Source: an uncultured Bacilli bacterium (GTDB taxonomy: Bacteria > Bacillota_I > Bacilli_A > RF39 > UBA660). From it: a stretch of DNA of 8,152 nt. Every line of letters begins with the position of its first letter. The stretch's first letter is position 1. The position numbers were made by a program, and so were the translations under genes. The notes below the pieces were generated by a model. That model had not been told where the DNA came from. It did not search any database and saw nothing but the letters and a program-made list of their open reading frames with translations. The stretch lies in contig CAKOIY010000024.1 in assembly GCA_934087515.1 (NCBI GenBank), positions 1 to 8,152 on the forward strand, given 5' to 3'. Shown here in pieces: positions 4,485-8,152 of the stretch.

Positions 4485-4511
4485 TTAGCACTTATACTTG
4501 ACAAGTGCTAA
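4485..4511. promoter_or_regulatory. CIRCE element (HrcA operator)
   Basis: TTAGCACTT (4485-4493), nine bases, AAGTGCTAA (4503-4511). This is a perfect 9-bp palindrome with the N9 spacing of CIRCE (consensus TTAGCACTC-N9-GAGTGCTAA), differing only by a compensating change at the innermost pair. It overlaps the -35 of hsp20, so HrcA binding would block initiation, relieved on heat shock. Confidence 0.93.
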
Positions 4512-4525
4512 AATTGGAGTATAAT
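4498..4525 (+). promoter_or_regulatory. sigma-A promoter of hsp20
   Basis: TTGACA (4498-4503), 16-bp spacer and TATAAT (4520-4525). The -35 lies within CIRCE. Confidence 0.88.
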
Positions 4526-4549
4526 TATAATTGTAAGGAGGAATGAATA

Positions 4550-4936
4550 ATGAATTTAATACCTAGAAATTTCTTTTTAGATGATTTCTTTGATGATTTT
4601 GGAAAAGGAAAAAATAATGATATGAAGTGTGATGTATATGAGGAAGGAAATAACTACATTGTAGAGATGGATATCCCAGGATTTGACAAGGATGAAATAA
4701 GCATTGATGTAGAAAAAGGTTATTTAACTATAAGTGCTGAACATGACGCTTTAAAAGAAGAAGAAGAAAAAAATTATATTAGAAAAGAAAGAGTTTACGG
4801 CTCAGCAAAGAGACAATTTTATGTTGGAGATGTTGAAGAAGATAGTATAAAAGCTAACTTCAAAGATGGAGTATTAAAAGTAGTAGTTCCTAAAAAAGAA
4901 GAAATATCTAATAAGAAAAAAATCGAAATTGAATAA
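4550..4936 (+). CDS. Hsp20 / alpha-crystallin small heat-shock protein
   Basis: A 128-residue ATP-independent holdase chaperone that binds unfolding cytoplasmic proteins in oligomers until the DnaK or other systems refold them. The N-terminal arm is short and Phe-rich (FFLDDFFDDF, 8-17). The alpha-crystallin domain spans about 25-115, with the DIPGF motif (41-45) and the family signature A-N-F-K-D-GVL (102-109). The end carries an I-x-I motif (IEI, 125-127) that contacts neighbouring subunits. The length is typical for bacterial members. The start is fixed by AAGGAGG (4535-4541), eight bases before the ATG. It is a single-gene unit under CIRCE control, ended by a strong terminator. Identity is secure; the subfamily name (hsp18, ibp type) is not certain. 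Confidence 0.95.
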   Translation: MNLIPRNFFLDDFFDDFGKGKNNDMKCDVYEEGNNYIVEMDIPGFDKDEISIDVEKGYLTISAEHDALKEEEEKNYIRKERVYGSAKRQFYVGDVEEDSIKANFKDGVLKVVVPKKEEISNKKKIEIE

Positions 4937-4937
4937 T

Positions 4938-4966
4938 AAAAGGTCTTCAAAATGAAGACCTTTTTT
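4938..4966. terminator. bidirectional terminator between converging genes
   Basis: A 12-bp perfect stem, AAAAGGTCTTCA (4938-4949) with TGAAGACCTTTT (4953-4964), with a three-base loop. On the plus strand it ends in six T residues for hsp20. On the minus strand it is followed by TTTTATTATT for the 4965-5957 gene and possibly feo read-through. Confidence 0.92.
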
Positions 4967-5957
4967 AGTGTTTTTTAATATTATAGGTTAAAAAAACATC
5001 AAGATATTTTTTCTTTCTATTAATTTTATTTTTAATGTCTAATTTATTAGTATTATAGTCATCAACATTAATACTGTTGTTGCTAAATATAGAATTATTA
5101 ATATCATTAAGACTAGTAAGTTCGTTAATTCTATATTCTAAGGCTTCAGTAAGAATGTTTTTTTCTTCTTCAGATAATTCATAATCAATATTATTTAAAA
5201 AATAATTACTAGATAAAATCATATTTTTAACTTTAATATCAACATCATCATACCATATAGAATTTATAATATTATTAACTCTTTTAAATTTTCCATATTT
5301 CCAAAAAACTGAAAGAATAACTTGATTTTTTTTGTAAAGTTTATAATTGTTTTCGTAATTTTTACAAAAAAGAGTAAAGAAACTATCAAAATCAAAGTTT
5401 TGTTTCATAAAAGAGAATCTATTGATTAAACCATTTAACTTTACATTACTTTTGTTACTAATATAGTCTCCAATAATGTTCTTAACATTTTCTAAAGCAT
5501 ATAAATTAGCATCAATTTCACTATACATAGAGTCATGTTTATTAACATTAGTATAATAATTTTTTGGAATGATACCTAAATAATCAATAACAAAATTTTC
5601 ATAATCTGAAAAAGGCCAATAGCAATTATGTTGAATCTCATGTCTTAACTCATGATAAGTTGTAATAAGTAGTTTTATTATGGAATCCTCATCAATATCT
5701 TTAAATTTAAAATAAGAATTCTTAAAAAATATTACAATTTCTTTATTATCTCTATAACCACTAGAAATATGAGGCATAGCAGCGAAGAAAGGAGCTTTTT
5801 TAAGGGAAAAATTTTCTTTTTTAAATCTACTTTTATAATACTCGAAAGAGGTAAAAATACTAACATTAGGATCTATATTGTATTTTTTCTTTTCAGAGTT
5901 AATTACACTATTTAAAATTTTCATTACTTCTTCTTTGCTAATATTTTCCTTTTTCAA
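4965..5957 (-). CDS. HELRH-motif zinc-metallopeptidase-like protein, 330 aa
   Basis: The family name is not known to me. The motif YHELRHEIQHN at about residues 101-111 contains HExxH (H102, E103, H106), the zinc-binding signature of many metallopeptidases. A later SEIDANLYAL (about 146-155) offers E147 as a third ligand, a gluzincin-like arrangement. Further His and Tyr lie between (HNCYWPF). The N-terminal 90 residues precede the motif; the C-terminal half is Asn/Lys-rich and helical. No signal peptide or membrane segment is seen, so it would be cytoplasmic. The frame opens at GTG (5964-5966), but this GTG is part of the AAGGTG ribosome site, so TTG at 5955-5957, six bases after it, is the probable start. 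It has its own promoter across the feoB stop codon. Peptidase activity is an inference from the motif. Confidence 0.75.
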   Translation of the reverse strand: MKKENISKEEVMKILNSVINSEKKKYNIDPNVSIFTSFEYYKSRFKKENFSLKKAPFFAAMPHISSGYRDNKEIVIFFKNSYFKFKDIDEDSIIKLLITTYHELRHEIQHNCYWPFSDYENFVIDYLGIIPKNYYTNVNKHDSMYSEIDANLYALENVKNIIGDYISNKSNVKLNGLINRFSFMKQNFDFDSFFTLFCKNYENNYKLYKKNQVILSVFWKYGKFKRVNNIINSIWYDDVDIKVKNMILSSNYFLNNIDYELSEEEKNILTEALEYRINELTSLNDINNSIFSNNSINVDDYNTNKLDIKNKINRKKKYLDVFLTYNIKKH

Positions 5958-5975
5958 AATAATCACCTTAAAGTA

Positions 5976-6004
5976 ATTATATTTTAATAGTAATTATTAG
6001 TCAA
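5976..6004 (-). promoter_or_regulatory. promoter of the metallopeptidase-like gene, overlapping the feoB stop
   Basis: On the minus strand TTGACT (6004-5999), a 17-bp spacer and TATAAT (5981-5976). The -35 contains the TGA stop codon of feoB (6003-6001). The gene may also be reached by read-through from feoAB, because no terminator is visible between them. Confidence 0.7.
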
Positions 6005-7875
6005 TAAAACAAATTAATAATATTATAAGTAGCAAGACAAAGAATAAATCCTACGATGATAGGTATAATAATTGCTAGAGTAGTCCACATTATGCTATTT
6101 GTTTCTTTTTTTATAGTGAGTATTGTTGTACCACATGGAAAATGACATACAGTAAAAATAATAAAACATATAGCGGTAAGAATAGACCAATTATGCTGAA
6201 GTAATAAATTATTAAGATCATTCATGCTATAATCAGAAAGATTGGTGCTGCTAGAATAAATCATCAGTAATATAGGGATAACTATTTCATTAGCAGGAAT
6301 TCCTAAAATAAAGGCTAAAAGTATTTCTCCGTCAAGACCTATTATTCTACCAATTGGATTTAAAAAGTTAGAAAGAATTACTAAAATATTATTTTCTTGA
6401 ATAGATAAATTAGCACAAAGCCAAATTATGATACCTGCTGGAACAGTTATACAAATAGCACGCCCTAGTACAAAAATTGTTCTATCGAAAATTGATCTTA
6501 TAATTGTATCTAAAATTTTAGGTTTACGATAGGGTGGAAGTTCTAAAGTAAAAGTTGATGGTTTTCCTTTTAAGATAGTAATAGATAAAAGTTTTGAAAT
6601 AGCTAAAGTGATTAATATAGAAAATACAATTACTAACAGTAAAGCCAAAGAGGCTAAAATAGAGTAAGCAAATTTATTAGAAATGCCAGATACTATGAAT
6701 ATAGAAATAATTGCAATTAAAGAAGGAAATCTACCATTGCAAGGAGAAAATACATTAGTTAAAATAGCAATTAGTTTTTCTTTTTTAGATTCAATAATTC
6801 TGCATCCAACAACACCACAAGCATTACATCCATAACCCATACACATTGTAAGAGATTGTTTGCCGTGGCCACCACATTTTTTAAAAACTTTGTCCATATT
6901 AAAAGCAATTCTTGGAAGATAACCAGAATCTTCTAAAATGGTGAAAAGGGGAAAAAATATAGTCATTGGAGGTAGCATAACTGCAATAACCCATGCTACA
7001 ACTTTATAAATTCCGTTAAGAAAAAAATCAGTTAAAGTAGCATTTATTCCAATATTTTCAAATAAAATAAACAATTTATCATATATATAAAATAACCATT
7101 TATTAAGCAGAGCAGAGGGATAGTTAGAGCCTATTATAGTAAGCCATAAAATAAAACCAAGTGTTAAAAGCATAATAGGGATACCATATGTCTTAGAGGT
7201 AATTATTCTATCAAATTTTATAATTTTATCATTGTAATTATTATTTTCTAAATAAATGCATTCATTATAAATTTCTTTAGCAACTTCTTCTGTATCAACA
7301 ACATAATCATGACAAAAATTATTAATTTTATAATTATCGATAGAATCAATCAAAGAATTAAGACCGTATCCTGTTTTTCCACTAGTAGCAATAACTGGGA
7401 GTCCAAGCTTTTTTTCTAATTTTTTAATATCTATTTTAATACCTTTTTTTCTAGCTTCATCAATAAGATTAAGACAAACAATAATATTTCCTTTGATATT
7501 TCTAGTTTGAAGAAGTAGATTTAGATTTCTTTCTAAAGAAGTAGAGTCTACTACTACAATAATAATATCTATATCTATATTTTCAATAAAATTTCTAGCA
7601 ATTTTTTCCTCATCAGAAAAAGCTTTTAATGAATAAATACCAGGTAAATCAACAATATCATAAGTATTATATTTAGTCTTAAAAGTTCCTTCTGCATTAG
7701 AAACTGTTTTGCCAGGCCAATTTCCAGTATGTTGATGCATACCTGTTAAAGAATTAAAAATAGTGGATTTACCAACATTGGGATTTCCAAGTAAAGCAAT
7801 TAAATTATGAGAACTATTAATATTATTTTCTTTGCTTTGGGTTTTAAAAACCTTAGAATTTCTAGTAAGACCCAT
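6001..7875 (-). CDS. feoB: FeoB, ferrous iron transporter with G-protein domain
   Basis: An inner-membrane Fe(II) uptake protein of 624 residues, somewhat short for the family. The cytoplasmic GTPase domain shows G1 GNPNVGKST (30-38), G2 around GKT (55-57), G3 DLPG (76-79), G4 NLID (136-139) and G5 SGKTG (165-169). The membrane part has about eight hydrophobic segments from 230 onward and two Gate regions, about 344-395 and 504-545. The first Gate reads GYGCNACGVVGCRII with PCNGRFP, the form I associate with clostridial FeoB copies rather than the GCNVPA/SCSARLP form of E. coli. The second Gate holds LGIPANEIVIP. A frame extends to TTG at 7890, but AAGGA lies just before the ATG at 7873-7875, which is preferred. 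That ATG overlaps the end of feoA by 14 nt, implying translational coupling. Confidence 0.95.
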   Translation of the reverse strand: MGLTRNSKVFKTQSKENNINSSHNLIALLGNPNVGKSTIFNSLTGMHQHTGNWPGKTVSNAEGTFKTKYNTYDIVDLPGIYSLKAFSDEEKIARNFIENIDIDIIIVVVDSTSLERNLNLLLQTRNIKGNIIVCLNLIDEARKKGIKIDIKKLEKKLGLPVIATSGKTGYGLNSLIDSIDNYKINNFCHDYVVDTEEVAKEIYNECIYLENNNYNDKIIKFDRIITSKTYGIPIMLLTLGFILWLTIIGSNYPSALLNKWLFYIYDKLFILFENIGINATLTDFFLNGIYKVVAWVIAVMLPPMTIFFPLFTILEDSGYLPRIAFNMDKVFKKCGGHGKQSLTMCMGYGCNACGVVGCRIIESKKEKLIAILTNVFSPCNGRFPSLIAIISIFIVSGISNKFAYSILASLALLLVIVFSILITLAISKLLSITILKGKPSTFTLELPPYRKPKILDTIIRSIFDRTIFVLGRAICITVPAGIIIWLCANLSIQENNILVILSNFLNPIGRIIGLDGEILLAFILGIPANEIVIPILLMIYSSSTNLSDYSMNDLNNLLLQHNWSILTAICFIIFTVCHFPCGTTILTIKKETNSIMWTTLAIIIPIIVGFILCLATYNIINLFY

Positions 7876-8110
7876 TTTCTTTCCTTGCAATTATTATTTT
7901 TTTAGAGTCTTCATCTCTAATAGCAAGCATAACATTTTTGATTATATAAGCCTTAGGATCTTTAAAAGGTGCAGCATAAAGGCATTTAATTTTATTTCCT
8001 TTTCCAACTCCTAAATTAATTAAATTTTGTTTATTGCTAGATTCAACATTATTTTCTAAAACAAGAGCCTCTTCATCAATATTTAAGTTATTTAAAGTAT
8101 CTATTTTCAT
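7862..8110 (-). CDS. feoA: FeoA domain protein, partner of FeoB
   Basis: An 82-residue cytoplasmic protein of the SH3-like FeoA family, needed by FeoB for Fe(II) uptake, probably through contact with it. The family pattern is seen in LINLGVGKGNKIKCLYAAPFKDP, followed by a hydrophobic strand and an ending like AIRDEDSKKIII (family: LRxxDAxxIxV). The N-terminal 25 residues are a less conserved acidic lead. The ATG at 8108-8110 follows AGGTGA (8117-8122) at six bases. It overlaps feoB by 14 nt in another frame. No feoC is seen. An iron-responsive (Fur) site could lie beyond the window edge; none is clear in the 42 bases visible. Confidence 0.92.
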   Translation of the reverse strand: MKIDTLNNLNIDEEALVLENNVESSNKQNLINLGVGKGNKIKCLYAAPFKDPKAYIIKNVMLAIRDEDSKKIIIARKENGSY

Positions 8111-8131
8111 AAAAATTCACCTATCTAATTT

Positions 8132-8137
8132 AGTATA
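8132..8137 (-). promoter_or_regulatory. possible -10 of the feoAB operon
   Basis: TATACT (minus, 8137-8132) lies 9 bp upstream of the ribosome site of feoA. A matching -35 would fall outside the window, so this is only tentative. Confidence 0.35.
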
Positions 8138-8152
8138 TGTAATATAAAAATG

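Noticed and set aside
4280..4501. Plus-strand 73-codon hydrophobic frame
   Set aside because: It is antisense to the three-helix membrane gene, and hydrophobicity on both strands is a base-composition effect. It also runs into CIRCE.
7832..8014. Plus-strand 60-codon frame
   Set aside because: Antisense to feoA and the start of feoB, with no ribosome site.

Overview
The window is very AT-rich DNA that reads in the standard code: TGA ends the LysM gene and feoB, and Trp is TGG. Shine-Dalgarno sites are strong (GGAGG type) and the promoters are near-consensus sigma-A. A CIRCE heat-shock operator and a clostridial-type FeoB are present. Together these point to a low-GC Bacillota, probably an uncultured gut Bacilli or Clostridia lineage. 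The genus cannot be named from this sequence.

Left part (1-2522), accessory-looking. Two small minus-strand genes of unknown function (185-658 and 1082-1600) each have a related dyad element just past their stop codon. Between them, a consensus promoter at 701-729 drives what looks like a stand-alone structured RNA (about 736-895) ending in its own terminator. This promoter is back to back with that of the 185-658 gene. A second divergent promoter pair (1622-1702) serves the 1082-1600 gene and a broken plus-strand gene (1729-2139, perhaps to 2190). The broken gene has a 5-bp tandem duplication and an A8 homopolymer slip. From 2191 to 2522 there is no gene, but there is a strong nested inverted-repeat structure at 2261-2389.

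Middle (2523-4061). A protein with an N-terminal Amidase_3-like domain and three LysM repeats lacks at least two catalytic-site residues of the amidase family, so it is probably a peptidoglycan-binding pseudoenzyme. A 151-residue unknown gene follows, with a promoter that overlaps the stop codon of the amidase-like gene.

Right part (4066-8152), conserved-looking. A small three-helix membrane protein (minus, apparently leaderless) is divergent from an Hsp20 chaperone gene under a CIRCE/HrcA operator. Hsp20 converges on a gene for a HELRH-motif, metallopeptidase-like protein. Upstream of that gene on the minus strand lies a feoA-feoB ferrous iron uptake operon with overlapping genes. A bidirectional terminator at 4938-4966 closes both the hsp20 and the feo/metallopeptidase transcripts.

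The least explained features are the structured RNA at 736-895, the folded intergenic element at 2261-2389, the repeated dyads, and the degenerate amidase. No CRISPR array, tRNA, rRNA or transposase gene was seen.
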